Notes: generated by a model not told the origin, from the letters alone. Shown: positions 8,522-16,517, counted from the stretch's first letter. The stretch is 50,416 bases of DNA from Mesorhizobium norvegicum (GCF_004919685.1 NZ_SMYZ01000149.1:1-50416), one strand, 5' to 3'. Numbers and translations: made by a program.

Positions 8522-9442
8522 TCATCTGAGCTTGATGCGGGGGTCGATGAAGGGCGCGATGATGTCGGCAAGCAGATTGCCCAGCACGATGGCGAAGGCC
8601 GACACCAGCGTGACGCCCATGATGATCGGGATGTCGACGCGCTGGATGGCCTGCCAGGCGAGCTGGCCGATGCCGGGCCAGCCGAACACGCTTTCGACGA
8701 CGACGATGCCGCCCATGAAGATGCCGATGTCGATGCCGATCATGGCGATGACCGGCAGGATGGCGTTGGGCAGCGCGTGGCGAAAGATGATGGCGCGCCG
8801 CGCCAGACCCTTGGCACGGGCAGTGCGCACGTAATCCTGGCGCAGCACATCGATCATCGACGAGCGCATCATGCGCGCGTACCAGCCGGCGCCGAGGATG
8901 CCCATGGTCAGCGACGGCAGCACGAGATGACGCCAGGTGCCGTAGCCGCCGATCGGAAACCAGCTGAGCCGCACGGCAAAGACGTAGAGCAGCAGCAGGC
9001 CGACGACGAATTGCGGCGCCGAGACGCCGACGAAGGAGGCGACCATCAGCGTCTGGTCGGTGGCGGTACCGCGCTTGACGGCGGCGATCAGGCCCATGCT
9101 CAGGCCGAGCAACAGCTCGCACAGGATGGCGCCGACCATCAGCAGCAAGCTGGCGGGCAGCCGCGAGACGATCAGCTCGGTAACCTCGGAGCGCTGGATG
9201 TAGGAGCGGCCGAGATCGCCGCTGATGAGCTTCACCAGATAGCGCCAGTACTGGATGACGAAGGGCTGGTCGAGGCCGAGCTGCTGGCGGATGTTCTCGA
9301 CCGTCTGCGGCGTCGCGCTGCGGCCGGCGATCTGGCGCACCGGGTCGGCCGGCAGGAGATAGAGCAGCGCGAAGGTGATCAGCGAGACGCCGAGCAGGAT
9401 GAGCAGCGACTGGATGAGGCGGCGGCCGAGATAGGCGATCAT
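8522..9442 (-). CDS. ABC transporter permease, DppB type
   Basis: The permease has 306 residues and about six membrane segments. It begins MIAYLGRRLIQSLLILLGVSLITF, the usual DppB first helix, followed by LLPADPVRQIAG. The inner-membrane binding-protein-dependent transport motif is visible as DYVRTARAKGLARRAIIFRHALPNAI. The start at 9442 overlaps the stop of the DppC-type permease by four bases (ATGA). A longer open frame continues upstream of this ATG, but its translation has no transporter homology and overlaps the DppC gene, so the ATG at 9442 is chosen. It forms the channel together with the DppC-type subunit. Confidence 0.93.
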   Translation of the reverse strand: MIAYLGRRLIQSLLILLGVSLITFALLYLLPADPVRQIAGRSATPQTVENIRQQLGLDQPFVIQYWRYLVKLISGDLGRSYIQRSEVTELIVSRLPASLLLMVGAILCELLLGLSMGLIAAVKRGTATDQTLMVASFVGVSAPQFVVGLLLLYVFAVRLSWFPIGGYGTWRHLVLPSLTMGILGAGWYARMMRSSMIDVLRQDYVRTARAKGLARRAIIFRHALPNAILPVIAMIGIDIGIFMGGIVVVESVFGWPGIGQLAWQAIQRVDIPIIMGVTLVSAFAIVLGNLLADIIAPFIDPRIKLR

Positions 9443-10347
9443 GCCCGGCCCCTTTGCGTCGGATCGAGGATGTCGCGCAGCGCGTCGCCGATCAGGTTGA
9501 AGGCCAGCGCCAGCGCCAGGATCGCCGCACCGGGGAAGAACACCAGCCAGGGTGCGGCCTGGAAATAGGTCTGGTTCTCGAAGATGATGTTGCCCCACGA
9601 CGCCGTCGGCGGCTGCACGCCGATGCCGAGGAAGGAGAGCGTCGCCTCCAACAGCACCGTAGTCGAGATGCCGAGCGTGCCCCAGACGATGATGGTCGGC
9701 AGCAGATGCGGCAAGATGTGGCGAAACAGGATGCGCGGTGCGCTGGCGCCGATGGTGCGTTCGGCATCGATGAACTCGCGTTCGGCGAGCGATGAGGTCT
9801 CGGTGTAGATGACGCGCGCGGTCTGCACCCAGTTGACCAGCGCGATGACCATGGCGACGATCCACAGGCTGGGCTCGAACACCGCCGCCAGGCAAATGGC
9901 GAGCAGCAATGCGGGAAACGCCATCATCAGGTCGGTGAAGCGCATCAGCGCGCTGCCGACCCAGCCGCGAAAATAGCCGGCAACAACGCCGACCAGCGTG
10001 CCGATCAAAAGCGCCACGCCATTGGCGACGATGCCGATGATCAGCGAGGTGCGGGCGCCATAGAGGATACGGGTCAACAGATCGCGGCCGAGCAGGTCGG
10101 TGCCCAGCCAAAATTTTGCATCCGGCGGCAAGGGCGAGCCCTCGATGGTCAGGCCGTCGAACATCTGCTCGTTGGGATCATAGCCGGTCAGCCAGGGCGC
10201 CAGCACGGCGCCGGCAACGACAATGGCGACGATCACCAGCCCGAGCAGCGCCAGACGGCGCTTGACCAGCCGGCGCCAGACGCCGGCGCGCGGCTTGACC
10301 GGCATGCGCCCTGGCGCGGTGAGATCAGGCGCGATGGGACTGGTCAT
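9439..10347 (-). CDS. ABC transporter permease, DppC type
   Basis: The permease has 302 residues. A cytoplasmic N-terminal stretch (ending GVWRRLVKRRLALLGLV) leads into the first helix, as in DppC/OppC proteins. The block WLGTDLLGRDLLTRILYGARTSLIIGI is diagnostic of this subfamily, and the ATPase-contact loop reads REFIDAERTIGASAPRILFRHILP. The start overlaps the end of the ANTAR regulator gene by 23 bases and the stop overlaps the next permease by four bases, so it lies in one translationally coupled string. It is the partner of the DppB-type subunit. Confidence 0.93.
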   Translation of the reverse strand: MTSPIAPDLTAPGRMPVKPRAGVWRRLVKRRLALLGLVIVAIVVAGAVLAPWLTGYDPNEQMFDGLTIEGSPLPPDAKFWLGTDLLGRDLLTRILYGARTSLIIGIVANGVALLIGTLVGVVAGYFRGWVGSALMRFTDLMMAFPALLLAICLAAVFEPSLWIVAMVIALVNWVQTARVIYTETSSLAEREFIDAERTIGASAPRILFRHILPHLLPTIIVWGTLGISTTVLLEATLSFLGIGVQPPTASWGNIIFENQTYFQAAPWLVFFPGAAILALALAFNLIGDALRDILDPTQRGRA

Positions 10348-10927
10348 CGCCGCCTTCTTCTTCCGTCATGGCCACGATCCGGCGCGCGGCATCCTCGACG
10401 CTGATCTGCCAGCTCATCGCCAGCGAGCGCAGCTGCGCATAGGCGCGGCCGTCGTCAGTGCCCTTCGAGAGTGCGGTCACCGCGCGCACGATGGTCTGGC
10501 GCTCGGCGACGCGCTGGCGAAGCGAGGCGATCTCGCTGGCCAAGTGTTTTCGCGCCTCGAAGCTCTGCCGCGCAATCAGCAGCGCGCTGTAGACGCCGGC
10601 AGTGCCGACCGGCTTCAGCAGCTGGGCATCGGCCTTGTGCGACAGTGCCCATTCGATGCGGCCCGGCGCCTCGGAGCCGATCAGCGCCACCAGCGGCATC
10701 GGCGCTTCGCCCGGCTTCCACGGGAATTGCTCGTCAAAGCCGAGATCGGCGTCGAAGAAGACGAAATCGGCGGCCAGCGCCTCGGGCGGCAGTTCCGGCC
10801 AGCAGTCCAGCGTGATCAGGCCGATGGCCGACAATTGCCTGGTGATCGCCTGCACCGTCGGATGCGGGCGATGCAGGATGAAGGCCCTGGCGCCACCGAG
10901 ATTGGGGATGCGCGGCGTCCTGGTCAC
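10325..10927 (-). CDS. amiR: AmiR/NasR-type ANTAR transcription antiterminator
   Basis: The protein has 200 residues, like Pseudomonas AmiR (about 196). The N-terminal 115 residues form a degenerate receiver-like domain (ADFVFFDADLGFDEQ, LVALIGSEAPGRIEWAL). Next comes a coiled-coil helix around SFEARKHLASEIASLRQRVAER and then the C-terminal ANTAR RNA-binding domain (IVRAVTALSKGTDDGRAYAQLRSLAMSWQ with the ISVEDAARRIV helix). In the Pseudomonas system AmiR binds a leader RNA to prevent termination and is silenced by AmiC until an amide is bound. The gene overlaps the AmiC-like gene by four bases and the permease gene by 23. The symbol is assigned by domain order and gene pairing. Confidence 0.85.
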   Translation of the reverse strand: MTRTPRIPNLGGARAFILHRPHPTVQAITRQLSAIGLITLDCWPELPPEALAADFVFFDADLGFDEQFPWKPGEAPMPLVALIGSEAPGRIEWALSHKADAQLLKPVGTAGVYSALLIARQSFEARKHLASEIASLRQRVAERQTIVRAVTALSKGTDDGRAYAQLRSLAMSWQISVEDAARRIVAMTEEEGGDDQSHRA

Positions 10928-12018
10928 GACACCACCCTCAGGCGCGGCCGGCCGAATGTTTTTGCGGGGTCGTAGCGCGACAGATAGGGATCCGGCGCGA
11001 CCTCGTCCTCACGGCTGACGACCTCGAAGTAGCCGTCCGCGATGCGCCCGATGATCACCGGCAACGTCGCGTGCTGGGAGTGGGCGTCGATGGCGATCGG
11101 CCCGAGCCGGGTGGAGAAGCGCCGTTCGGCGAAGGCTTTGGAGAATTCCGCCGGACCGGCGTCTGGATCGCTGGAGAGCACGTCGGCCATAACTTGCACC
11201 GACGCATAGGCGGCGGCCTCGAAGGACGAGGCGAAGGCGGCCGGGCGCGACGCGAAATACGGCCCGACCGACAAATGCCCCTTGCCGGATTCGCCGATCG
11301 CCGGCAGTTCACCCTCGGTGAGGTTGCAGGAGATGACGGGGCAGGATTCGGGGCTGAAGGCCGCATCTTCGTCGCCCAAATCGCGATAGGCCGCCAGGAA
11401 GGCGTAGGACGAGGTGCCGATCAGATTGTTGAGGATGAAGTTCGGCCGGGTGGCCCGGATTTCCGCGATCAGACGCGACACGTCGGTCTCGCCAATGCGC
11501 AGATAGCGTTCGCCCAGAACCTTGCCGCCCGCATCGGCGATCAGGTCGCGGGCGACGCGGTTCATCTCCCAGCCCCAGATGTAGTTCGAGCCGAGCAGGA
11601 AGCCGTTGGCGCCGAAGCGCGGCACGACATGGGCCATCAGCGGCACCAGATGCTGGTTGGGGCAAGCGTGCATGTAGACGACGTGCTCGTTGGCCTCGAA
11701 GCCCTCATAGGGGCAGGCGTACCAGAGCATGCCGCCCGCCTTCTCCAAAACCGGGATCGTCTCCTTGCGGCTCCAGGAGGTGACGCAGCCGACCACATGG
11801 CGCGCGCTGCTGGTCCTGAAAATATCCTCGCAAAGCGTCGCGTAGCGATCCGCATTGCTTTGCGGATCGCGCTCGACCGGCACCAGCTCGATGCCATGCT
11901 GGCGGTCGGCGTTGACGTCGGCGACCGCGCGCATCGCGCCCATGCGGCACGCATCGGAGATGAGCTGGTAGCTCCCCGAGCGGGAATAGAGGATGCCGAT
12001 CTCGATACGCCGTTTCAA
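10924..12018 (-). CDS. amiC: AmiC-type amide-sensing binding protein (negative regulator of AmiR)
   Basis: From a TTG at 12018 the product has 364 residues and opens LKRRIEIGILYSRSGSYQLI. It is a type I periplasmic-binding-fold protein closely patterned on AmiC: DPQSNADRYATLCEDIF, VVGCVTSWSRKETIPVLEK, LWYACPYEGFE, ACPNQHLVPLMAHVV and GSNYIWGWEMNRVARDL all have AmiC equivalents. There is no signal peptide from either possible start, which fits a cytoplasmic sensor instead of a transport protein. An upstream in-frame ATG at 12081 would add 21 residues without homology, so TTG at 12018 is preferred. It is the first gene of the operon and overlaps the AmiR-like gene by four bases. Confidence 0.82.
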   Translation of the reverse strand: MKRRIEIGILYSRSGSYQLISDACRMGAMRAVADVNADRQHGIELVPVERDPQSNADRYATLCEDIFRTSSARHVVGCVTSWSRKETIPVLEKAGGMLWYACPYEGFEANEHVVYMHACPNQHLVPLMAHVVPRFGANGFLLGSNYIWGWEMNRVARDLIADAGGKVLGERYLRIGETDVSRLIAEIRATRPNFILNNLIGTSSYAFLAAYRDLGDEDAAFSPESCPVISCNLTEGELPAIGESGKGHLSVGPYFASRPAAFASSFEAAAYASVQVMADVLSSDPDAGPAEFSKAFAERRFSTRLGPIAIDAHSQHATLPVIIGRIADGYFEVVSREDEVAPDPYLSRYDPAKTFGRPRLRVVS

Positions 12019-12118
12019 ACACAACCCCAGAAATGACAATGCCCCGCAGCCAGCGCCGGAAGGGCGAGGCATACGAGGCATTCTTGCCGCCCGGCGATCA
12101 GAGCCGGTATTTTGCGCT

Positions 12119-12146
12119 AGCGTATTCGGTCCGGCGGGTCAGTCAA
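12119..12146 (-). promoter_or_regulatory. Candidate promoter of the amide operon
   Basis: Reading leftward, TTGACT (12146-12141) and TACGCT (12124-12119) are separated by 16 bases. They lie about 100 bases upstream of the AmiC-like start. The transcribed leader would contain a ccggc/gccgg hairpin with a seven-base loop and a possible aatgcc/ggcatt pairing, where an ANTAR protein might act. This is pattern-based only. Confidence 0.35.
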
Positions 12147-12168
12147 GCGGGAAAGTGGGGCGCTCAAC

Positions 12169-13038
12169 TCAACCCTGTTGCAACTGCTTCCTCCGCCAGG
12201 CAGCGGGCGCGTCACCGACCCGTTCGCGAAAGAACCGTGAAAAATAGGCCGGGTCGTCGAAGCCGATCTCGTAGGCGATGTCCTCGACGGTGCGCACGGT
12301 GAACAGCAGCAGCCGCTTGGCCTCCAGCAGCCGGCGCTCGCTGACGACCCGCTTGACGCCGCTGCCCAGCACCGCGCGGCTGGCCTTGTCGAGAAGATGC
12401 GACGTCGTGGCCAGCGCCTCGACGTAGCGGTCGACCGGCCAGTTGTCGCGGAAATGCGCATCGACGAGACGGCGCAGGCCCAACGCCAGCGAAGCATCGG
12501 AAGAGAAGGTGGCGTCCTTTGTCTCAGGACTGAGGCGCGCGATGTGGGAGAGCGCGACGGCGATCAGCGCCGGCAGGACCCTGTCATTACCGGCCTGTGC
12601 CTCGGCATATTCGGCGGCGATCATCTCCAGCACCGCCGCCAGCCTCGCCCATGCTGCGTGTTGCGGCAAACCGTCGGCAAAGACCGGCCTGTCCAGCGGC
12701 AGCAGGCTGTGACCTGCGATTGCCGCGAGCGCGCCGTCGGCGACCGAGATGACGATGGCGTCGGTGCCGGGACCGATCGAGAAGCCATGCACGACAGTGC
12801 TCGGCACGAAGCTGACGGCGGGTGCCGAAAAGTCCCAGGACCGGTCTTCTATGCGGTAGGTGCCGGAGCCGCTGGTCCAGAAGGTGATCTGGCCCATCTG
12901 CGGGTGTTTGTGCGCCGCGACTTGACCAAGATGGATGTTGCTGCGGGCGAGCACCGTCTCGACATGCAGGAAACCGACATCGAGCGGCCGCACCGGCTCG
13001 CCATAGACGAAGAAATCGGGGATGGAACTCTGGCTCAT
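12169..13038 (-). CDS. hpaA: AraC-family regulator of 4-hydroxyphenylacetate catabolism (HpaA-like)
   Basis: The protein has 289 residues. The N-terminal half is a cupin-type effector domain (HKHPQMGQITFWTSGSGTYRIED, then FVPSTVVHGF), and the C-terminal 90 residues form an AraC DNA-binding domain with two helix-turn-helix units (RYVEALATTSHLLDKASRAVLG and TVEDIAYEIGFDDPAYFSRFFRERVG). This layout matches HpaA and PobR activators, which respond to hydroxylated phenyl acids. The gene diverges from hpaB across 93 bases, the standard arrangement for hpaA. It probably activates hpaBC when 4-hydroxyphenylacetate is present; that role is inferred from family and position. Confidence 0.85.
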   Translation of the reverse strand: MSQSSIPDFFVYGEPVRPLDVGFLHVETVLARSNIHLGQVAAHKHPQMGQITFWTSGSGTYRIEDRSWDFSAPAVSFVPSTVVHGFSIGPGTDAIVISVADGALAAIAGHSLLPLDRPVFADGLPQHAAWARLAAVLEMIAAEYAEAQAGNDRVLPALIAVALSHIARLSPETKDATFSSDASLALGLRRLVDAHFRDNWPVDRYVEALATTSHLLDKASRAVLGSGVKRVVSERRLLEAKRLLLFTVRTVEDIAYEIGFDDPAYFSRFFRERVGDAPAAWRRKQLQQG

Positions 13039-13056
13039 GGCGCCGGAAAAAGTCCA

Positions 13057-13086
13057 ATCGGTTTTGCCGTTCCGTCCATAACCGAT
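13057..13086. promoter_or_regulatory. Inverted repeat in the hpaA-hpaB divergent promoter region
   Basis: ATCGGTT (13057-13063) is matched by AACCGAT (13080-13086) with 16 bases between. It lies midway in the 93-base gap between the divergent hpaA and hpaB genes. It could be an activator or repressor site, although AraC-type proteins more often bind direct repeats. The hpaB ribosome-binding site aagaggagg (13117-13125) follows. Confidence 0.35.
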
Positions 13087-13131
13087 CCCTGGTCCAAGCG
13101 CTACACTTGTCGCCGCAAGAGGAGGACCATC

Positions 13132-14676
13132 ATGCGATCAGAAGACTTCCGCGCCGACAAGGGACGCCCGTTCACCGGTGCCGAGTATCTGGAGAGCCTG
13201 CGCGACGGCCGCGAGGTCTATATCAACGGCGAACGCATTGCCGACGTCACCACGCACCCTTCGATGCGCAATTCGGCGCGGTCGCTGGCGCGCCTCTACG
13301 ACGCCCTGCATGACGCCAAGCGGCGAGACACGCTGACCTCGCCGACGGACACCGGCTCAGGCGGCTACACGCACAAATATTTCCGCGTTGCCAAGTCTTC
13401 CGCCGAGCTTGTCGCCCAGCAGACGGCGATCGCCGACTGGTCGCGCATGTCCTATGGCTGGATGGGGCGCACGCCCGACTACAAGGCGGCGCTGATGAAC
13501 ACGCTCGGCGCCAATGCCGACTGGTACGGGCCGTTCAAGGACAATGCCCTGTCCTGGCACAGACGTGCCCAGGAAGCCGCGCTATTCATGAACCATGCCA
13601 TCGTCAACCCGCCGATCGACCGCCACAAGCCGGCCGAGCAGGTGAAGGACGTCTTCGTCCACATCACCAAAGAGACCGACGCCGGCATCTACGTCTCCGG
13701 CGCCAAGGTGGTGGCGACGTCCTCGGCGCTGACCCACTACAATTTCCTCGCACAGGGATCAGCGACGGTGACCGAGGATCCGTCGCTGTCGGTGATGTTC
13801 ATCGTGCCGATGAATGCGCCTGGGATAAAGATGTTCTGCCGCGTCTCCTACGAGCAGACGGCCAATACGGTGGCGGCGCCCTTCGACTATCCGCTGTCGT
13901 CGCGCTTCGACGAGAACGACGCGATCCTGGTGCTCGACAATGTCTTCATCCCCTGGGAGGACGTGCTGGTGCTGCGCGATGCGCAGAAAATCCTTTCCTT
14001 CCACCCGGCGTCCGGCTTCATGCACGGCTACTGTTTTCAGGGCTGCACGCGCTTCGCCGTCAAGCTCGACTTCCTCGCCGGCCTGCTGGCCAAGGCGCTG
14101 CGCGCCACAGGGGGCGATGCCTTTCGCGGCAACCAGGCGGCACTTGGCGAGGTCATCGCACTGCGGCACATGTTCTGGAGCTTTTCCAACGCCATGGCCT
14201 ACAACCCGATCCCGTGGGCGAATGGCGCGGTGCTGCCCAATCTGGAAGCCGCACTCGCCTACCGGACCTTCATGTCGGAAGCCTATCCGCGCGTCATCGA
14301 CACCGTGCGCCGGGTGATCGCCTCGGGGCTGATCTACCTGCCGTCGTCGGTGCGCGACTTCAACAATCCCGAGATCGACAGGTACCTAGCGCAATATGTG
14401 CGCGGCTCCAACGACATGGGCCATATCGAGCGCATCAAGATCATGAAGCTGTTGTGGGACGCGACCGGCACCGAGTTCGGCGGCCGCCACGCGCTCTATG
14501 AGCTCAACTATGCCGGCGCACCGGAAGAGGTGCGGCTGCAGGTGCTGAAGGGGGCCGAGCGCGGCGGACGGCTGAAGGCGATGGAAGAGCTCGTCGACAC
14601 CTGCATGGCCGACTATGACGAGAACGGCTGGACGGGCGACACCTGGCTCAATCCGCTTGCCTCAATGGCTGAGTGA
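13132..14676 (+). CDS. hpaB: 4-hydroxyphenylacetate 3-monooxygenase, oxygenase subunit
   Basis: The product has 514 residues, close to the usual 515-520 for HpaB. It is the flavin-dependent oxygenase that converts 4-hydroxyphenylacetate to 3,4-dihydroxyphenylacetate using reduced FAD from HpaC. The N-terminal RPFTGAEYLESLRDGREVYINGERI followed by THPSMRNSARSLARLYDALHD is the family hallmark. The flavin-binding middle region (FVHITKETDAGIYVSGAKVVATSSALTHYNFLAQ) and the C-terminal LLWDATGTEFGGRHALYELNYAG are also typical. The ATG at 13132 is fixed by a strong aagaggagg site six bases upstream; the frame stays open far upstream but only antisense to hpaA. hpaC follows after six bases. Confidence 0.95.
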   Translation: MRSEDFRADKGRPFTGAEYLESLRDGREVYINGERIADVTTHPSMRNSARSLARLYDALHDAKRRDTLTSPTDTGSGGYTHKYFRVAKSSAELVAQQTAIADWSRMSYGWMGRTPDYKAALMNTLGANADWYGPFKDNALSWHRRAQEAALFMNHAIVNPPIDRHKPAEQVKDVFVHITKETDAGIYVSGAKVVATSSALTHYNFLAQGSATVTEDPSLSVMFIVPMNAPGIKMFCRVSYEQTANTVAAPFDYPLSSRFDENDAILVLDNVFIPWEDVLVLRDAQKILSFHPASGFMHGYCFQGCTRFAVKLDFLAGLLAKALRATGGDAFRGNQAALGEVIALRHMFWSFSNAMAYNPIPWANGAVLPNLEAALAYRTFMSEAYPRVIDTVRRVIASGLIYLPSSVRDFNNPEIDRYLAQYVRGSNDMGHIERIKIMKLLWDATGTEFGGRHALYELNYAGAPEEVRLQVLKGAERGGRLKAMEELVDTCMADYDENGWTGDTWLNPLASMAE

Positions 14677-14682
14677 AATCAA

Positions 14683-15192
14683 ATGGCCACGCAGATTTCG
14701 AAAGCCGATTTCCGCGACGCCATGGCGAGGGTCTGCGCGCCGGTCAACATAGTCACCACCGACGGGCCGGCAGGACGCGGCGGCTTCACCGCCACCGCCA
14801 TGTGCAGCGTCTCCGACGAGCCGCCAACGCTGCTCGTCTGCATGAACGGGCGCTCGACGCAGGCTGCCATGTTCCTGTCCAACCGGCGCTTCTGCGTCAA
14901 CGTGCTGACGCATGACCATATGCACCTGGCGGGAAAGTTCGCCGGCGCGACCAGGGACATGGAAGCGCGCTACTCGGCGGCGCGCTGGCAGACGCTGACC
15001 TCCGGCACGCCGGCGCTGTCGGATGCGATCGTCAACTTCGATTGCGAAATCGAGACTGTGCATGTCGTCGGCACGCACAATGTCATGATCGGCCGCGTCA
15101 TCGATGTCCGGCACGGCAGCGGTGGCTCGGCCCTGCTTTACGTCGACCGCAATTACACGCAGCCGACGCGGCTTGGCAGCTTTGGCGGGTAA
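14683..15192 (+). CDS. hpaC: 4-hydroxyphenylacetate 3-monooxygenase, flavin reductase subunit
   Basis: The protein has 169 residues and belongs to the HpaC-like short flavin reductases. It supplies reduced flavin to HpaB at the expense of NADH. Family features are FRDAMARVCAPVNIVTTDG near the start, GFTATAMCSVSDEPPTLLVCMN (the flavin-binding segment), NRRFCVNVLTHDHMHLAGKFAG and a conserved HNVMIGRVIDV. It begins six bases after hpaB and ends the transcription unit; a palindromic repeat element follows between it and the convergent hpaR gene. Confidence 0.92.
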   Translation: MATQISKADFRDAMARVCAPVNIVTTDGPAGRGGFTATAMCSVSDEPPTLLVCMNGRSTQAAMFLSNRRFCVNVLTHDHMHLAGKFAGATRDMEARYSAARWQTLTSGTPALSDAIVNFDCEIETVHVVGTHNVMIGRVIDVRHGSGGSALLYVDRNYTQPTRLGSFGG

Positions 15193-15237
15193 GGGCAATT
15201 GATGGCGCTGACAGGGTATGGAGGCGAAGCCTTCCCA

Positions 15238-15426
15238 ACGTCGTCATCCACGGGCGAAGCAGGAGCGAAGCTCCGTCGCGGAGACCCGAGGATCCATGCC
15301 GCGACCTCCGTCATAGAGCGCAGCGGTGCAGAATTCCGAACCGTGGCGGCGCTCAGGAGTCCCGGCATGGATCCTATGGTCTGCGCCGCGTCGCTTCGCT
15401 CCTTGCTCCGCCATAGGATGACGAAG
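15238..15426. repeat. ~190 bp palindromic intergenic repeat, copy 1
   Basis: The stretch begins cgtcgtcatcca and ends ggatgacgaag, so the ends are inverted copies. Internally gatccatgccgcgacc recurs inverted as the ggcatggatcc part near 15365. A related copy lies at 34523-34710 with the same order of blocks (gtcgcggagacccgaggatccatgc, ggagtcccggcatggatcct, tcgctccttgctccgcc). Homology seems to extend a little past both copies (caaggcatgc). It sits between convergent hpaC and hpaR, where it could also end transcription from both sides. Confidence 0.85.
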
Positions 15427-15513
15427 TGATCGATGTTTCCGCCAATCTCCAAGGCATGCGGTCAGTCAACGCAGACAACCAGTCAAAACCTTCGCGCCGA
15501 GGATCGAAAAGCC

Positions 15514-15942
15514 TCAGCTCTCGCCATCAATCAGCGTCTCCAGGAGATCGAGCAACTGCTCAAGCTTCTCGTGGCCAAAACGCTGTTCGATGTCGTCATA
15601 AATCACGCGACGCTCTGGCGAAAGCGCGTCGATCAGGGCGGAACCGGCAGGCGCAATGGTCAGCACGACGCGGCGGCCGTCGCCTTCCGCCTTGTTGCGG
15701 GTGATGAACTTGCGTCCCTCGAGCGCCTTGATGATGCGCGTCAGGCTGGGCGGCAAAACCGAGGCGCGATCGGCAAGTTCGGTCGCCTCGACCGGGCCGG
15801 CTTCGCTCAGCACACGCAGCACGCGCCATTGCTGCTCGGTGACGTCATGCGCCGCAAGCATCGGGCGAAACCGCGCCATCACCACTTCGCGGGCATGAAG
15901 AAGCGCCATTGGCAGGGAACGACGGGTGTTTTCAGGCAGCAA
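15514..15942 (-). CDS. hpaR: MarR-family repressor of homoprotocatechuate degradation
   Basis: From TTG at 15942 the product has 142 residues, the usual HpaR size. It is a winged-helix MarR protein: PMALLHAREVVMARFRPMLAAHDVTEQQWRVLRVLSEAGPVEATELADRASVLPPSLTRIIKALEGRKFI parallels E. coli HpaR closely, and the wing GDGRRVVLTIAPAG follows. The TTG start is chosen because gggagg lies nine bases upstream; the in-frame ATGs at 16044 and 15909 would give an overlong or truncated N terminus. It is divergent from hpaF-E-D-G-H, and the 16080-16099 palindrome between them is its likely operator. Family repressors release DNA when the aromatic substrate binds. Confidence 0.85.
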   Translation of the reverse strand: MLPENTRRSLPMALLHAREVVMARFRPMLAAHDVTEQQWRVLRVLSEAGPVEATELADRASVLPPSLTRIIKALEGRKFITRNKAEGDGRRVVLTIAPAGSALIDALSPERRVIYDDIEQRFGHEKLEQLLDLLETLIDGES

Positions 15943-16058
15943 GAAAAAGAGCCTCCCACGCTGGCTTGCGATCGAAACCAGGCCTTCCCTCAGCTGAATC
16001 CACCTGCCAAAGCCCGTTCCTGCCATCCCGTATCGTTGCGCCAAGCCCGATGCAAGAC

Positions 16059-16099
16059 TTGACTTCGCGGGTACTGCATGTAATTAACGCGTTAACTAC
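16059..16099 (+). promoter_or_regulatory. Candidate hpaF promoter overlapped by a 20 bp palindromic HpaR operator
   Basis: TTGACT (16059-16064) and TAATTA (16081-16086) are spaced by 16 bases and point toward hpaF. The segment 16080-16099 is a near-perfect palindrome with core TTAACGCGTTAA and flanks GTA/TAC, with a single mismatched pair. The AT-rich operator covers the -10 region, the position expected for repression by a MarR dimer encoded next door. Confidence 0.65.
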
Positions 16100-16130
16100 A
16101 ACAAAGCAATAACCCAGGGAACGAAGCGCC

Positions 16131-16517
16131 GTGCCTCACTTCTCCATCGAGTATTCGGCCAATCTCGATGCCAAGGTCGATATGGGCGAATTGTGCGCGC
16201 TGGTGTTGCGCACCGTGCTGGACACCGGGCTGTTCGAGACCGGCGCCGTGCGGGTGCGGGCCTTTCGCGCCGAGGCCTATGCCATGGCCGACAGACTGCC
16301 GGAAAACGCCTTTCTCGACATGTCGTTTCGCATCGGGACCGGCCGCAGCCCTGACGAAAAGAAGCGGACCGGCGAGGCCGTCTTCGCGGCGGTGAGCGAC
16401 TATCTGGCCACCCTGTTCGAGACCCCGCATTTCGCTTTGTCGCTCGAGATCCGGGAAATCGACCCGGTGCTGAGCTGGAAGAAAAACGCAATCCACCCGC
16501 GACTGCGCGGCAAGTGA
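16131..16517 (+). CDS. hpaF: 5-carboxymethyl-2-hydroxymuconate delta-isomerase
   Basis: The protein has 128 residues, matching the family (about 126). After removal of the initiator methionine it has the N-terminal proline required as catalytic base (M-PHFSIEYSANL). FLDMSFRIGTGRS and a C-terminal LSLEIREIDPVLSWKKN are typical. It isomerises 5-carboxymethyl-2-hydroxymuconate in the homoprotocatechuate pathway. The start is GTG at 16131 with aggga ten bases before. It is the first gene of hpaF-E-D-G-H and follows the putative HpaR operator. Confidence 0.9.
   Translation: MPHFSIEYSANLDAKVDMGELCALVLRTVLDTGLFETGAVRVRAFRAEAYAMADRLPENAFLDMSFRIGTGRSPDEKKRTGEAVFAAVSDYLATLFETPHFALSLEIREIDPVLSWKKNAIHPRLRGK

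Noticed and set aside
9443..10111. N-terminal extension of the DppB-type permease
   Set aside because: The upstream part lies over the DppC-type gene in another frame and lacks transporter sequence; the ATG at 9442 starts with the typical first helix.
12397..13131. Long N-terminal extension of hpaB
   Set aside because: It is antisense to the AraC gene, and hpaB has a strong ribosome-binding site before ATG 13132.
15238..15426. Insertion sequence or CRISPR
   Set aside because: The element is about 190 bp, palindromic and without a transposase frame; there are no regularly spaced direct repeats anywhere in the window.
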